Positions 7,656-17,349 of a DNA stretch of 64,000 bases are shown here, one piece after another. Location: positions 24,139-88,138 of the forward strand of contig CAYTHO010000012.1 of NCBI GenBank assembly GCA_964437595.1. Reading direction: 5' to 3'. Both the position numbers and the translations under genes were made by a program. The notes under the pieces were generated by a model. The model saw only the letters and a list, made by a program, of their open reading frames with translations. It was not told the origin of the DNA and made no database searches. Each line of letters starts with the position of its first letter. Within the stretch, counting starts at the first letter, position 1. The stretch comes from DSYU01 sp964437595. GTDB taxonomy: Bacteria; Chloroflexota; Anaerolineae; Anaerolineales; Anaerolineaceae.

Positions 7656-8828
7656 ATGATTCCAAGAAATCTCACCAGCAAAATGCTTGCCCTTGCCCAA
7701 AAATTCCAGGTCATCACCCTCACCGGCCCCCGCCAGTCCGGTAAAACGACCCTCGTCAGGGCTGCCTTCCCCAACTTCCCCTACATATCCCTCGAAGATC
7801 CCGACATCCGTCAGTTCGCCCTCACCGACCCGCGCGGCTTCCTCGCCAACTACCCCGCCGGCGCCATCCTCGATGAAATCCAGCACACCCCCGAACTCTT
7901 CTCCTACATCCAGACCCTCGTCGACCAGAACCGCCAGGTACAGTTCGTTCTCACCGGCTCCTCCAATTTCCTCCTCATGGAGAGCATCAGCCAAACCCTC
8001 GCCGGTCGTACCGCCATCCTACATCTACTGCCCCTCTCCATTGATGAACTGCAGCAGGCTGCCACCCCTGAAGTCTTGTCCAATGAACCCTACGAGAGCC
8101 TCATCTTCAAGGGACTCTACCCGCGCATCTACGACCGTGACATTCCCCCTGCCGATTTCTATCCTCCTTACATCCAGACCTACCTGGAAAAAGACGTGCG
8201 CCTGATGAAAAATATCGGGGACATCAACACCTTCATCCAGTTCATCCGACTGTGCGCCGGGCGTATCGGCCAGCTCCTTAACCATACCGGCTTGGCTGCC
8301 GATGCTGGCATCAGCACCAACACCGCCAGATCTTGGCTCTCCGTACTCGAAAGCTCCTACATCCTTTACCGCCTCCAGCCCTACCATCGCAACTTCAACA
8401 AGCGCCTGGTCAAAGCGCCCAAGCTATACTTCTACGATACCGGTGTGGCCTGCTCCCTGCTTGGCATCCGCCAGGCCGACCAGGTCCAGTTCCATTACAT
8501 GAAAGGCGCTTTGTTTGAAAACCTTATCCTCAACGAATTTATCAAAGGCAGCTACAACCATGGCGAGAACCGCCAGCCTTACTTCTGGCAAGACAACCAC
8601 GGCAAGGAGATCGACTGCCTTTTAGAAAACGGCGCCGCCATCACCCCGGTCGAGATCAAATCTGGCAGAACCCTCTCTGCTAGCTACTTTGAAAACCTCA
8701 AATACTGGCGTCCCCTTGCCTCCCTGCCCCAAGATCTTGGCTACGTTGTCTACGGCGGCGATCAATCTATGCAGACCAGTGCCGGCGCCCTCATCAGCTG
8801 GCGTCACCTCAACCGCATCCCCGGCTGA
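7656..8828 (+). CDS. AAA_14/DUF4143 family ATPase
   Basis: This 390-residue protein has the standard AAA_14 plus DUF4143 layout. Walker A is TLTGPRQSGKTTLVR near residue 20. Walker B is GAILDEIQHTPEL near 70, and FVLTGSSNFLLM follows. The C-terminal DUF4143 part has KLYFYDTGVACSLLG and the nuclease-like GKEIDCLLE...VEIKSGRT. Such proteins are common in bacteria and archaea as accessory genes of unknown function, sometimes in defence or toxin settings. ATG at 7656 is chosen because GGAGGT lies 7 bases upstream; a GTG five codons earlier is weaker. Codons are strikingly C-ending (CTC, CCC, TCC) compared with neighbours, which hints at separate acquisition. Confidence 0.88.
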   Translation: MIPRNLTSKMLALAQKFQVITLTGPRQSGKTTLVRAAFPNFPYISLEDPDIRQFALTDPRGFLANYPAGAILDEIQHTPELFSYIQTLVDQNRQVQFVLTGSSNFLLMESISQTLAGRTAILHLLPLSIDELQQAATPEVLSNEPYESLIFKGLYPRIYDRDIPPADFYPPYIQTYLEKDVRLMKNIGDINTFIQFIRLCAGRIGQLLNHTGLAADAGISTNTARSWLSVLESSYILYRLQPYHRNFNKRLVKAPKLYFYDTGVACSLLGIRQADQVQFHYMKGALFENLILNEFIKGSYNHGENRQPYFWQDNHGKEIDCLLENGAAITPVEIKSGRTLSASYFENLKYWRPLASLPQDLGYVVYGGDQSMQTSAGALISWRHLNRIPG

Positions 8829-8932
8829 TCCCCATCTGCCCCATCTTCACCCACACACTCACCTCATCCAGGGCTCCCCGTATGAGGTGGTCTCCTCATT
8901 CAACATAGCACCACCCGCGTCACCGCCAACTG

Positions 8933-11900
8933 CTACGACTTCTCTTTAGATGCCTTCCCAATCGCCATATTGACCGGTACCTGGGTCAGGAACATCTCCC
9001 GCTCATCCTGATCTTCAATCCGCCCGGCTTGCTCCTGCACCGCCGCCTGCGCCTGCTGTAAATATTCGCCTGCCTTGGGATCTTCACTGGCGGCCAGCAT
9101 GCGGTAGTGGTTGAAATAAATCGCCTGCTCTTCTTCCACATCCTGCTGCGCGGCGAGCAGCTTGATCGCCAGATCCGAGGCCTCTCTTGCCCCCTGTTTC
9201 TCTCCCAGGCCCAGCAGCGCCTGGCCCAGGTGCGATAAATTCTCGATCCGCTCGGCCTTCAGCACCAGTTTCTCGCAGCGGGCGATGGCCGAGCGCAGGC
9301 ACTCCGTTGCCTGGGCGAACTGGCCGCGTTGAATAGCCAGCAGCCCAAAGCCCTGCTCCACATAAGCCAGCCCGCGCTCGTTGAAGGCTACCTGCTGCCA
9401 CATGGCCTGGGAGTCGTTGAAATAGGCCTCAGCATCGTCCGATTTCCCTTGCTGTAATCGGGTCAGCCCCAGGTAGAACAGGGCAAAGGCCTGGCCGGTG
9501 ATATCGTTGTTGCCCTTCTTCAGCGCCAGCGACTGCTCAAACTGCGCCAGCGCCTTCTCATATTGCCCGAGGCGCATGGTCACCCGCGCCAGGTTGGTCA
9601 GGTGGATGCCTTCCTGGAAGCTGTCGCCGCGGGCGCGGGCGTTGTCCAGCGCGGACTGGTGGTGGCGCGCTGCCAGGGGGTAATCGCCCTGCTTGAGCGC
9701 CACCATCCCCAGGTACATTACGCTCCATGCTTCGCTCTTGGGGTCCTGCAGGTCGCGCTGGATCCCGGCGGCTTCTTCCAGCCAGGCGCGCGCGTCCGGG
9801 TAATTGCCCATCTCATAGGCCTTGACCCCCATGGCGTACAGCGCGCCGGCCTGCCCGGCCCGGTCGCCCAGGGCGCGGTAAATGGCCAGCGTCTGGCGCG
9901 TGTACTCGATGCAGGTGGCCGGGGCGTATTTTTCCTCGGCCTTACGCGCCGCCATCTTTAGATAGGTGAGCGCTTTCTGCGTATCGGCGCTGTGGCCAAA
10001 GTGGTAGGCTAAGAGCTCGCAGTTCGCCTCCAGCGCATCGGCGTAGGCGCTCTCCAGCCGCTCGGCGACCCGCTGGTGCAGCTCCCGGCGGTTGGCGACC
10101 AGCAGGCTGTCGTAAGCCACCTCGTGCACCAGCGTATCCGGGAAGCCATACAGCGTGTCGAGCGCGGCGTCATTGGGCAGCACCAGCCCGCCCCGCTCTA
10201 ATTGGGCCAGCCACAGGTCGATTTCGGCGGTGGCCTGGGCCAGGTTGCGCAGCAGCTCCAGGCGGAACTGCCGCCCGATTACCGCTGCCATCTGCAGCGC
10301 CTGGCGGGCGTCCTCGGTCAGGCGGTCGATGCGCGCGGCAATGGCGGCATGCAGGCTGGCCGGGATAGCCACCTGGCGGATGCGCTCGGTCACAAACCAG
10401 TTGCCCGCCCGTTCTGGGTCGGGTGCTACGGCCCCGGCCTCGATCAGCGCGCGCACCAGCTCTTCCAGGTAAAAGGGGTTCCCGGCGGCTTTGTTCAAGA
10501 TATCCGCGCGGTGCTCCTCAGGGAAAACGGCGCCAGGCAGCAGCCGTTCCAGCAGCGTACCGGCGGCGGCGCTCTCCAGCGGCTCCAGGCCCAGCTCGAA
10601 GTAGCGGTGCGGGTATTCGCCCTCCGCCCGGTCGCGCAGCTTCCAGCAGCCCTGCTCGCGCAGGGGGCGGAACAGCAGGCAGATCAGCACCGGCGCCTGG
10701 TCGGTGACCTTGAGCAGGTGCCCAAACAGGGCCAGCGAGGCCTCGTCGGCCCAGTGCAGGTCGTCCAGGGCGATCACCAGCGGGCGCAGGTGTGCCTGGG
10801 CGATGATCAGCTCGCTCGCCGCCCAAAAGGTCTGCTTCTGGCGCACCTTGGGATCTTCTTTCTTGACCCAGGCCCACTCCTCGCCCAGTTCCAGGCCCAT
10901 CATATGCGCTAAATACGGCACAGCGTCCATAGCCTGCTCGCCCAGCAGCGCCTCGCAGCGTTCGCTCAACCGGAACAGTACATCGTCCTGGCTGGCGCTG
11001 GGGGCCACCTCCAGCAGGCCGCGCAGCAGCTGGGCCGCCATCCAATAGCCGGCCTGCTGGCTGAAGGACAGCGCGCGGGCCTCGACCCACTGCATTTTCT
11101 CTCCGGCGGGCTGGCCGCCCATCCAGGCGCGCAGTTCGCGCAGCAGGCGCGACTTGCCCAGCCCGCTGTGCCCCGTGATTGACAAAATCTGCCCGCGCCC
11201 GGCCAAAAACAGCCCCGCGCGCTCTTGGGCGGCCTTCAACTGCGCGTCGCGCCCGGTCAGCGGGCTTTCGCCACTCTCCAGCCCGCGCGTGCGCCCTACC
11301 TCGCCCCGCCGGCGGATGGCGGAGAAGGTGGGGATCTTGATCTCCTTGCCCTTGACCTTAATCTCGCCGCGGTCTTCCAGCTCAATAAAGGCGTCCACGG
11401 CGTCGCGGGTGCGGCGGCTGAGGTAAATCTGCCCCCAGGGGGCGTTGCTCATCAGCCGGGCGGCCATGTTGATATCATCGCCCATCAGGGTGTATTCCTG
11501 GCGCAGGTCGGGGGCGCCGGCGTTCCCGGCGAACAGGTGCCCGGTGTTGATGCCTACCCGCTGCTCAAAGCGGAACACCCCGCTGGCGGTGCGCAGCGCG
11601 GCAAACTCTTTGCGCACCACTTCCTGCATCTCCAGAGCGGTGTACAGCGCGCGCACCGGGTCGTCCTCGTGGGCGCGCGGCGCGCCAAAGAAGATCACCA
11701 TGCGGTCACCTACCGCGTACTGGTCCATGCGCGCGGTAGTGCCCTCGTAGCGCTCGACGATCTCGGCCATCTTGCAGAAGTAGTGGTTGAGGTGCTGGTT
11801 GATCAGCCCGGGATCGCTCTCGCCGTGCTTCTCGATCAGCTTGCTGATGCCCTTATAGTTGACGAACATCACCGTCACCGGGCGGTGCTCGGGCGGGATG

Positions 11901-13207
11901 CGCGCGCTCTTTGGATTATGGGCGATGCGGCTGACCAGCTCGCCGGACAAATACGGCGTCAGGCGGTCCAGGCGCGCTACCATCGCGCTGAGCTGGATAT
12001 CCAGCGATCCAGACGGCAGCGCGTCCGTTTCAGCGCCAGCGGACAGCTTCGCCTCCAGCGGCGGAGCAGAGAGCAGGCGCTGGTAAGCCTCGTCCGGCTC
12101 GCGCTCGGATGGGCCCAGCTCCACCTTTCCCTCCACCAGCGCGGCCACGGCCTGGGTCATGGCTACCTGGCCGGGGTGGGCGTGTCCCTCGGCCTCTTCG
12201 GCCAGGTTGACCGTCTCGCCAGTGGTGACATACACCATCGTGCCGTTGGGGTTGTAGTCGTTGGGCTTTGTGCCGATGTGCGCCGCGAAGAACGGCCCGG
12301 CGGAGATGCCCACCTTGATCTTAAGAGTATGCTTCTCGCCCAGGGCCTGGATTTCGGCAAACTGCGGCTGGGCCAGCACGTCCTGGATCGCCATGCCCGT
12401 CTGGCAGGCGCGTAGGGCGGCTTCCGCCAGTTCCTCAGGCGTCTCGGCGGGCCACATACCCAGCATGGCATCCCCGCCAAACTTGAGCAGCGTGCCGCTG
12501 TGGGCAAACAGCACCTTCACCAGTTCGGTGAACAGCGCGTTGATGATGCTGGTGATCTGCTCGGCCCCGGCCTGGCCGAGGGTCTTGAGCTTCTCGGAGA
12601 GCGGGGTAAAGCCGGATACATCGCCAAACAGGAACACGCCCCGCTGCATCCCGCCCGCCGGCTCGCCCGGGGGCTGCGGGGCGCGGATCACCGGGCCGGG
12701 CAGGTAGGTCTTGCAGGTGGTGGTCAGCGCGGCTAGGTGGCCCTGCACGGCGGCCAGGTCCTTTTCCTTGGGCACCCGTTCCAGCGGCTCGTAGAGATCG
12801 GCGGGCAGGTAGCGCTTGAGGGATGGCAGCAGTTCGGAAAGCGGGCGCGGGGCCTCCGGCACAGACGCACTTTGCGCGGCGGCGTCAGGCGCGGGCTGCG
12901 ATACGGCTGCCGGCACAGCAGCAGTCGGAACAGCCGCGGAAGGCGCCATTGGCGCTGCCTGTGGCTGCTGTATTGGAACGGATGGCAGGGGTGTTGGAAT
13001 CGAAAGTGGTGCGGCAGGCCCGGGCATGGCGGCCCCCGCGCTCACCGGCTGGGGGAGAAACGCGCCGCAGTGCGTGCAGAAGCGGGCCTGAGGGGGCAGT
13101 AATGTGTGGCAGGTACCGCAGACAACGCCCTGCACCAGTTGGGCGCCGCAGCCCATGCAGAAGCGGGCCTGGGCCGGGTTGATCGTCGCGCAATACGGGC
13201 ACTGCAT
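8933..13207 (-). CDS. Soluble-adenylyl-cyclase-like protein: zinc ribbon, two cyclase domains, AAA, TPR
   Basis: This 1424-residue cytosolic signalling protein starts with a double zinc ribbon (CPYC, CMGC, CGTC, CTHC; residues 3-47). A Pro/Ala linker leads to cyclase domain 1 (about 188-370), with metal aspartates D196 (FGDVSGFT) and D246 (FGGDAML). Its catalytic Asn/Arg motif is broken (VNLAEE). Cyclase domain 2 (about 440-630) has lost the first Asp (FVNYKG, N450) but keeps GDDINMAAR with Asn580 and Arg584. The halves are complementary, as in mammalian soluble adenylyl cyclase. A P-loop ATPase follows (GHSGLGKS 679-686; Walker B VIALDDLHWAD), then TPR-like repeats to the end. ATG at 13207 fits AGAGGTG. 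A strong hairpin precedes it, so it may have its own promoter. Confidence 0.85.
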   Translation of the reverse strand: MQCPYCATINPAQARFCMGCGAQLVQGVVCGTCHTLLPPQARFCTHCGAFLPQPVSAGAAMPGPAAPLSIPTPLPSVPIQQPQAAPMAPSAAVPTAAVPAAVSQPAPDAAAQSASVPEAPRPLSELLPSLKRYLPADLYEPLERVPKEKDLAAVQGHLAALTTTCKTYLPGPVIRAPQPPGEPAGGMQRGVFLFGDVSGFTPLSEKLKTLGQAGAEQITSIINALFTELVKVLFAHSGTLLKFGGDAMLGMWPAETPEELAEAALRACQTGMAIQDVLAQPQFAEIQALGEKHTLKIKVGISAGPFFAAHIGTKPNDYNPNGTMVYVTTGETVNLAEEAEGHAHPGQVAMTQAVAALVEGKVELGPSEREPDEAYQRLLSAPPLEAKLSAGAETDALPSGSLDIQLSAMVARLDRLTPYLSGELVSRIAHNPKSARIPPEHRPVTVMFVNYKGISKLIEKHGESDPGLINQHLNHYFCKMAEIVERYEGTTARMDQYAVGDRMVIFFGAPRAHEDDPVRALYTALEMQEVVRKEFAALRTASGVFRFEQRVGINTGHLFAGNAGAPDLRQEYTLMGDDINMAARLMSNAPWGQIYLSRRTRDAVDAFIELEDRGEIKVKGKEIKIPTFSAIRRRGEVGRTRGLESGESPLTGRDAQLKAAQERAGLFLAGRGQILSITGHSGLGKSRLLRELRAWMGGQPAGEKMQWVEARALSFSQQAGYWMAAQLLRGLLEVAPSASQDDVLFRLSERCEALLGEQAMDAVPYLAHMMGLELGEEWAWVKKEDPKVRQKQTFWAASELIIAQAHLRPLVIALDDLHWADEASLALFGHLLKVTDQAPVLICLLFRPLREQGCWKLRDRAEGEYPHRYFELGLEPLESAAAGTLLERLLPGAVFPEEHRADILNKAAGNPFYLEELVRALIEAGAVAPDPERAGNWFVTERIRQVAIPASLHAAIAARIDRLTEDARQALQMAAVIGRQFRLELLRNLAQATAEIDLWLAQLERGGLVLPNDAALDTLYGFPDTLVHEVAYDSLLVANRRELHQRVAERLESAYADALEANCELLAYHFGHSADTQKALTYLKMAARKAEEKYAPATCIEYTRQTLAIYRALGDRAGQAGALYAMGVKAYEMGNYPDARAWLEEAAGIQRDLQDPKSEAWSVMYLGMVALKQGDYPLAARHHQSALDNARARGDSFQEGIHLTNLARVTMRLGQYEKALAQFEQSLALKKGNNDITGQAFALFYLGLTRLQQGKSDDAEAYFNDSQAMWQQVAFNERGLAYVEQGFGLLAIQRGQFAQATECLRSAIARCEKLVLKAERIENLSHLGQALLGLGEKQGAREASDLAIKLLAAQQDVEEEQAIYFNHYRMLAASEDPKAGEYLQQAQAAVQEQAGRIEDQDEREMFLTQVPVNMAIGKASKEKS

Positions 13208-13223
13208 CGTTTCACCTCTCTTC

Positions 13224-13266
13224 AAAACCGGAAGCTGTTGAAATCACAGCTTCCGGTTATTTTTTA
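13224..13266 (-). terminator. Strong hairpin terminator, possibly bidirectional
   Basis: A perfect 13-bp stem (AACCGGAAGCTGT, 13226-13238, with 13246-13258) has a 7-base loop. On the minus strand TTTTG follows; on the plus strand ATTTTTTAA follows. It lies directly after the stop of the 4HB/HAMP gene and before the cyclase start, so it would end or attenuate transcription between them. Confidence 0.75.
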
Positions 13267-14115
13267 ACGGATCTTTGCCTGAATCGCATCCGCCTCTTGC
13301 TGCAGCAGCGCAGTGCGCTGTTCTACCGCCGCAGCCATCTGGAGAAAGCGGCGCGCCAGCGCCCCGATCTCATCACTTCGCGCGGCCAGGGATTCCAGCG
13401 GTTGCGGTTGGAATGCGCCGCTTTCCAGCGCCCGCGCGGCCCCTGCAAGCTGGTCCAGCAGGCGGTTCATCTGCCGGTCGATCACCACGGCGGTCAGCAC
13501 GGCCAGGAGCAGGAACAGCGGCAGCGCGGCCAATCCGAAGATCCATATCGTCCACTGGAACACCTCGGCTTTGCTCTGGGCTGCCTGGAGGTCTTCCATA
13601 CCCGCTTCCTGGATCTGTGCAGCAATAGCTTGCATGTCCTGGACCACCGCTCCGGCCTGGGTGTGCAGCGCCAGCACATCGTCCCAGGCTTCCTCATCTA
13701 CCTTCGCGATGATCTGGCTGGACAAGTCTTTCAGCCCCTCGTACTGACTGGCAAACCGATCTAGTTCGGGCTGGGCATCCGCATCGGTCATCCCGTACAG
13801 CACGGAATGCTCGCGCAGAACCTGATCCTGCAGCATGGCCAGGTTTTCTTCGGCCAGCGGCGAGGCGCTGTTCTCGTACGTTTGCAGCGCCACCTGGAAC
13901 TGCTGCAGCGTGGACTGTAAACGGTACGCCTGGCGGTTGGTTTCAAACGCCTCTCGCGTCTGCTGCTGAATGCGCATCATCTGGATCACATTATTGAGCA
14001 GCAGGCTCAACACCAGCACGCTGAATCCAAATAGGATGGTGAATACCAGGAACAACCTGGATTGTAGCGGCAGGCCTGACCACCCTTTGCCTGGGGGATT
14101 TGTGTTGTTTTTCAT
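13264..14115 (-). CDS. Membrane 4-helix-bundle/HAMP sensor fragment
   Basis: This 283-residue protein has a first membrane helix at about 21-41 and an extracytoplasmic, all-helical Gln-rich domain (about 45-185) of the four-helix-bundle sensor type. A second membrane helix lies at about 188-212 (WTIWIFGLAALPLFLLL). A HAMP-like cytoplasmic stretch follows, then a coiled coil (LLQQEADAIQAKIR) where the protein ends. There is no output domain, so it may act by pairing with the neighbouring cyclase, which has the same sensor layout. It overlaps the upstream gene by ATGA and has AAGGAGG before its start. Probably it comes from duplication of the sensor half of the 15057-16730 cyclase. Confidence 0.75.
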   Translation of the reverse strand: MKNNTNPPGKGWSGLPLQSRLFLVFTILFGFSVLVLSLLLNNVIQMMRIQQQTREAFETNRQAYRLQSTLQQFQVALQTYENSASPLAEENLAMLQDQVLREHSVLYGMTDADAQPELDRFASQYEGLKDLSSQIIAKVDEEAWDDVLALHTQAGAVVQDMQAIAAQIQEAGMEDLQAAQSKAEVFQWTIWIFGLAALPLFLLLAVLTAVVIDRQMNRLLDQLAGAARALESGAFQPQPLESLAARSDEIGALARRFLQMAAAVEQRTALLQQEADAIQAKIR

Positions 14116-15035
14116 GCTGCCTCCTTGCCCTGTGCGGATGGGTGGACAATCTTCAGCCGCCGCCTGCGGGATTCATACAGCGCCTGGCGCAAGCGTTCGA
14201 TTTCAGCCTTCAGCCCGGCATCCCGCTGCTGGACGGACTGTGCCAACCCGCCCAGTGCGCGCGCCAGCTGGCCTGCTGCTCCAGGCTTTTTCAAAAGATC
14301 TGCCAGCAGCTCGGGCCGGTATTGGTCGCCCTCCATGGCGGTGACTGCGTTGCGCAGCGCCCGTAGCGGGCGCACGGCGGATGCGATCCACTGGTAGCCA
14401 GCTAGCGCCAGCAGCAGCGACAGCGCCAGCCCGCTGGCGGCGATAAAGATCGAAGCGTTGATGTCTTCCGGAAAATCACGCTGCGCCGCGAGCCGGCCTT
14501 GTTCCACGTAAACGATGGTTGCACGCAGGGCGAGATTCATTTCGTCTGTTTCGGTCTCAAGCTGATCCACCAGCGCGAAGCCTGTCTCCGGGTCGTCGGC
14601 TTCGTAAGCCTGGACCATTGCCGTAAAGGTCTGCCGGTGCGCGGCGCGCAGGGCGTTAAAGTTCTCCAGCTCGGGCCGGATATCGATGGCATATTCGTGC
14701 TCGGGTTCCAGGTGGCCTTCTTCCTCAAAAAGCGCCAGCAGGTCGCTGATCGCCGCGTCGCTGTCTTGCGCCAGCCGGGCATAATCCTGGTCCTCGGGCT
14801 GCTCGTACTCGAGCGAGAAAACCTTTCGCGCTTCGTACAGCGCCATCTGGTTCAGCGCCTGGGAAACATCATTCTCAAGAATATTCAGCGCTGCCACGCG
14901 CTCCTGCGCCGCGTCAAACGGATCTGAGACCTGGCTGAACAGCGCCCACAGGATTGCTCCCGCCAGCAGGAGCAGGATGATGCCCAGCCCGCCCAGCGCG
15001 AGAATTCCACGAAAAGGATTGAAGTTCGTTTTCAT
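14112..15035 (-). CDS. Second 4-helix-bundle/HAMP sensor fragment
   Basis: This 307-residue protein has the same plan as its downstream neighbour. A membrane helix (about 9-34, GILALGGLGIILLLLAGAIL) is followed by an acidic helical outer domain, then a second membrane helix near 195-215. A HAMP-like segment has SAVRPLRALRNAVTAM, and a coiled coil precedes a basic tail (RRRRLKIVHPSAQ). It lacks an enzymatic output domain. GGAGGAAA precedes the ATG. It sits 21 bases after the cyclase gene and overlaps the next by 4 bases, so the three are one transcription unit and may form a receptor set. Confidence 0.75.
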   Translation of the reverse strand: MKTNFNPFRGILALGGLGIILLLLAGAILWALFSQVSDPFDAAQERVAALNILENDVSQALNQMALYEARKVFSLEYEQPEDQDYARLAQDSDAAISDLLALFEEEGHLEPEHEYAIDIRPELENFNALRAAHRQTFTAMVQAYEADDPETGFALVDQLETETDEMNLALRATIVYVEQGRLAAQRDFPEDINASIFIAASGLALSLLLALAGYQWIASAVRPLRALRNAVTAMEGDQYRPELLADLLKKPGAAGQLARALGGLAQSVQQRDAGLKAEIERLRQALYESRRRRLKIVHPSAQGKEAA

Positions 15036-15056
15036 CGCATTTCCTCCGCTGGCGGC

Positions 15057-16730
15057 CTATTTGGAATCCATCACGATGGTGCCGTCCCACCCGGCGGGCA
15101 GGGGCCGATCGAGGTGCTCGGCGCACAGCTCCAGGTAAGTGCGGGCGGTCCGGTCGTTTGGATCGGTTTCCAGCACCCGGCTGAAGGCCTGCCCGGCCTC
15201 GGCAAAAAGACCGCGTGCGTACAGGCCCAGAGCGCGCTCGAAATCGGGTTTGGTAGCCTCTTTGCGCGCCTGGTCCGCCGGGGACAGCCCTTCGTACACC
15301 TCGTACATGCCCAGCGGGGTGGTGCGGCCCTTGACCAGCGCTTTGCCCAGGGAACGCATATGGAAGGTCACCGGTTGGGGTAACTGGCGCAGGGTATCTT
15401 CGCTGATGATCATCGAGGTGCCGTAGAACTTGTTCAGCCCCTCAATGCGCGAGGTCAGGTTGACGTTATCTGAGAAGGCGTCGCCCTGCATGCGCAGCTC
15501 CTCGCCGATCATGCCCACCATCATCGGCCCAGTGTGGATGCCAATGCCGACCGAAATTGGCGGCAGGCCGCGCGCCGCCAGCTGCTCGTTGAACTGCTGG
15601 ACCATGCGGGCCTTGTCGATCCCGGCCTGCACCGCGTCGTCCACGCCGTAGGGGAAGATGGCCATCATGCCGTCGCCCAGGAACTTGACGATAAAGCCTT
15701 CGTGCTTCTGGATGATAGGGCTGACCAGTTGGAGATATTCGTTGACAAAGTCAAAATTCTCCTGGGCGGTCATCTTTTCCGAGCGGGTGGTAAATCCGCG
15801 GATATCCGAGAACATCACCGCCATTTCCGCGCTGACGTGGTCGCCCAGACTGACCTTGGTGATCGAGTCCTTTTCCAGGAATTCCAGATACTGCTCGGGG
15901 ATAAAGCGCTGGGCGGCCTTGAGGAACTGTTCCTTCAGCCGGTTGGACTCACTGATGGACTGCGCCATGCTGCCCACGGCGCGCGCCAGCTGGCCCAACT
16001 CATCAGGGCGCTGCATATCCTGTTCCAGCAGGTCGGGGGTGTAGGTGTTGTTTTCAAAGGCCACAATCGCGCCGGTCAGGTTCTCAATCGGCGCGGCGAT
16101 TTTTTGGGTGCTGTATACGCCCCAGATAATGAACCCAGCCAGCACCAGCAGGGCGATCTGTCCGAAAAGCAGGTTGGTTTGCAGGCTCTGCTGGATGGCG
16201 GCAACCTGGCTGCGCAGGCCCTGCGCGTCCTGATCGGACAGTGCCAGTACCTGGGCTTCTAAGGCCTCTGCCGTTTGGTCGATCTGGTCCGGGATTTCGC
16301 TCAGGATCGCTTCCGGATCGGCGTTCTCATCTTCCAGGCCAGTATAGAACTGCTCGATCTGGGTATTCAACTGCTCGTTGGAGGCAGCCAGGTTCTGGAT
16401 CGCTGGTTCCTGATCTCCAAACTCCATCTCCTGATTGAAGACATAATCTTCCATCTGGGTGCTGTTCTGGTAAAGAAGGCCGTAGTCTTTTGCCTGGCCT
16501 TCCTCGGTGAGGAGCAGGTTTTTTACCGCGATCTGCTGCTTGAGCAGGCTGGCGCGGGCGCGGGCGTGCTGGTCGAGGAGGTTAGCCTGCTGCTCGACTT
16601 CGGCCAGCTGCTGCTGCACAGCGGCGGCGCTGGCGATGCCCAAAATGGCATTGACCGCCGCGGTCAATGCCAGCACGCCCACCAGCAGGGCAATGCGCGC
16701 CTGGGTGGTTTTTAGAGAGAAACGGGACAT
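15057..16730 (-). CDS. Membrane class III adenylate cyclase with 4HB sensor and HAMP
   Basis: This 557-residue receptor cyclase has a membrane helix at about 12-34, an outer helical sensor (about 35-185) and a second helix at about 188-206. A HAMP-like linker leads to a class III cyclase domain (about 300-480). All catalytic residues are visible: metal aspartates D309 (FSDIRGFT) and D353 (LGDGMM), the ATP-selecting pair K349 and D421, and transition-state N424 and R428 (NVNLTSR). It should make cAMP as a homodimer. A short helical TPR-like tail ends the protein (ALGLYARGLFAEAGQAFSRVL). GAGGAGG precedes the ATG. It follows the sigma/membrane-partner pair in the same direction, so stress regulation by that sigma factor is possible. 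Confidence 0.9.
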   Translation of the reverse strand: MSRFSLKTTQARIALLVGVLALTAAVNAILGIASAAAVQQQLAEVEQQANLLDQHARARASLLKQQIAVKNLLLTEEGQAKDYGLLYQNSTQMEDYVFNQEMEFGDQEPAIQNLAASNEQLNTQIEQFYTGLEDENADPEAILSEIPDQIDQTAEALEAQVLALSDQDAQGLRSQVAAIQQSLQTNLLFGQIALLVLAGFIIWGVYSTQKIAAPIENLTGAIVAFENNTYTPDLLEQDMQRPDELGQLARAVGSMAQSISESNRLKEQFLKAAQRFIPEQYLEFLEKDSITKVSLGDHVSAEMAVMFSDIRGFTTRSEKMTAQENFDFVNEYLQLVSPIIQKHEGFIVKFLGDGMMAIFPYGVDDAVQAGIDKARMVQQFNEQLAARGLPPISVGIGIHTGPMMVGMIGEELRMQGDAFSDNVNLTSRIEGLNKFYGTSMIISEDTLRQLPQPVTFHMRSLGKALVKGRTTPLGMYEVYEGLSPADQARKEATKPDFERALGLYARGLFAEAGQAFSRVLETDPNDRTARTYLELCAEHLDRPLPAGWDGTIVMDSK

Positions 16731-16821
16731 ACCGGGAACCTCCTCGGGATGAAATGAAAATCCTCCCGACCGGTGCGCAGACTGGCGGGAGCAAACGGCT
16801 TGAGAATACCTCGCGGCGCTG

Positions 16822-17349
16822 TCATTTTCCTTTGGGCCGCCCCAAATAGATCACCAGCGCTACCAGCAGCACGCCGCCCGCGATTATTACGGGCACGATC
16901 GTCGCGCCGATTCCGGCGGCGCCAGTGAGCACCCCGCCGCTGTCCGGCGGGAGAACCAGCGCTGCCACCAGCAGCAGGATCACCAGGACAGCGCCAAACT
17001 GCAGCGCGAGTGTGCGGGGTTGGGACCGCTCCACGTACCGGCGCATCTCCTGCGCGGCGTCGTGCAGAAATTTTTGCACGAAATTGGGTTGGGCTAGTGC
17101 GGGTTTGGCGGTTACCCCGGCGCGCCGCCACTCCTGTTGCAGAACCGCCCGCAGCCGGGCGGCGAAGGCCGGGGATGGTGAACCCTGCTTACCGGCGTGG
17201 TCCAGGCGCAGGACCACTTCCTGGAGTTTGCGCAGCTCTTCCGTCTCGGGTGCCAGCTGCGGCTCGCCGGTCGGGTCGTGACCTAAGACCTGGTCGGTAA
17301 ATGCGGCCAGCTGGTCATCCAGGCTGCGGTCTTCGGTCGTTTCAGGCAT
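16822..17349 (-). CDS. Membrane partner of the ECF sigma factor, anti-sigma-like
   Basis: This 175-residue protein has an acidic, soluble N-terminal half (about 1-105) and two membrane helices near 113-133 (FGAVLVILLLVAALVL) and 149-169 (VPVIIAGGVLLVALVIYL), ending in a basic RPKGK tail. It starts inside the sigma gene (8-base overlap), the usual arrangement for a sigma/anti-sigma pair. No zinc-binding HxxxCxxC anti-sigma motif is visible, so the role rests on position and topology. Confidence 0.6.
   Translation of the reverse strand: MPETTEDRSLDDQLAAFTDQVLGHDPTGEPQLAPETEELRKLQEVVLRLDHAGKQGSPSPAFAARLRAVLQQEWRRAGVTAKPALAQPNFVQKFLHDAAQEMRRYVERSQPRTLALQFGAVLVILLLVAALVLPPDSGGVLTGAAGIGATIVPVIIAGGVLLVALVIYLGRPKGK

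Noticed and set aside
11225..12415. 396-codon plus-strand ORF opposite the first giant cyclase
   Set aside because: It lies wholly antisense to conserved cyclase and AAA motifs in GC-rich DNA; the translation is low-complexity and has no domain.
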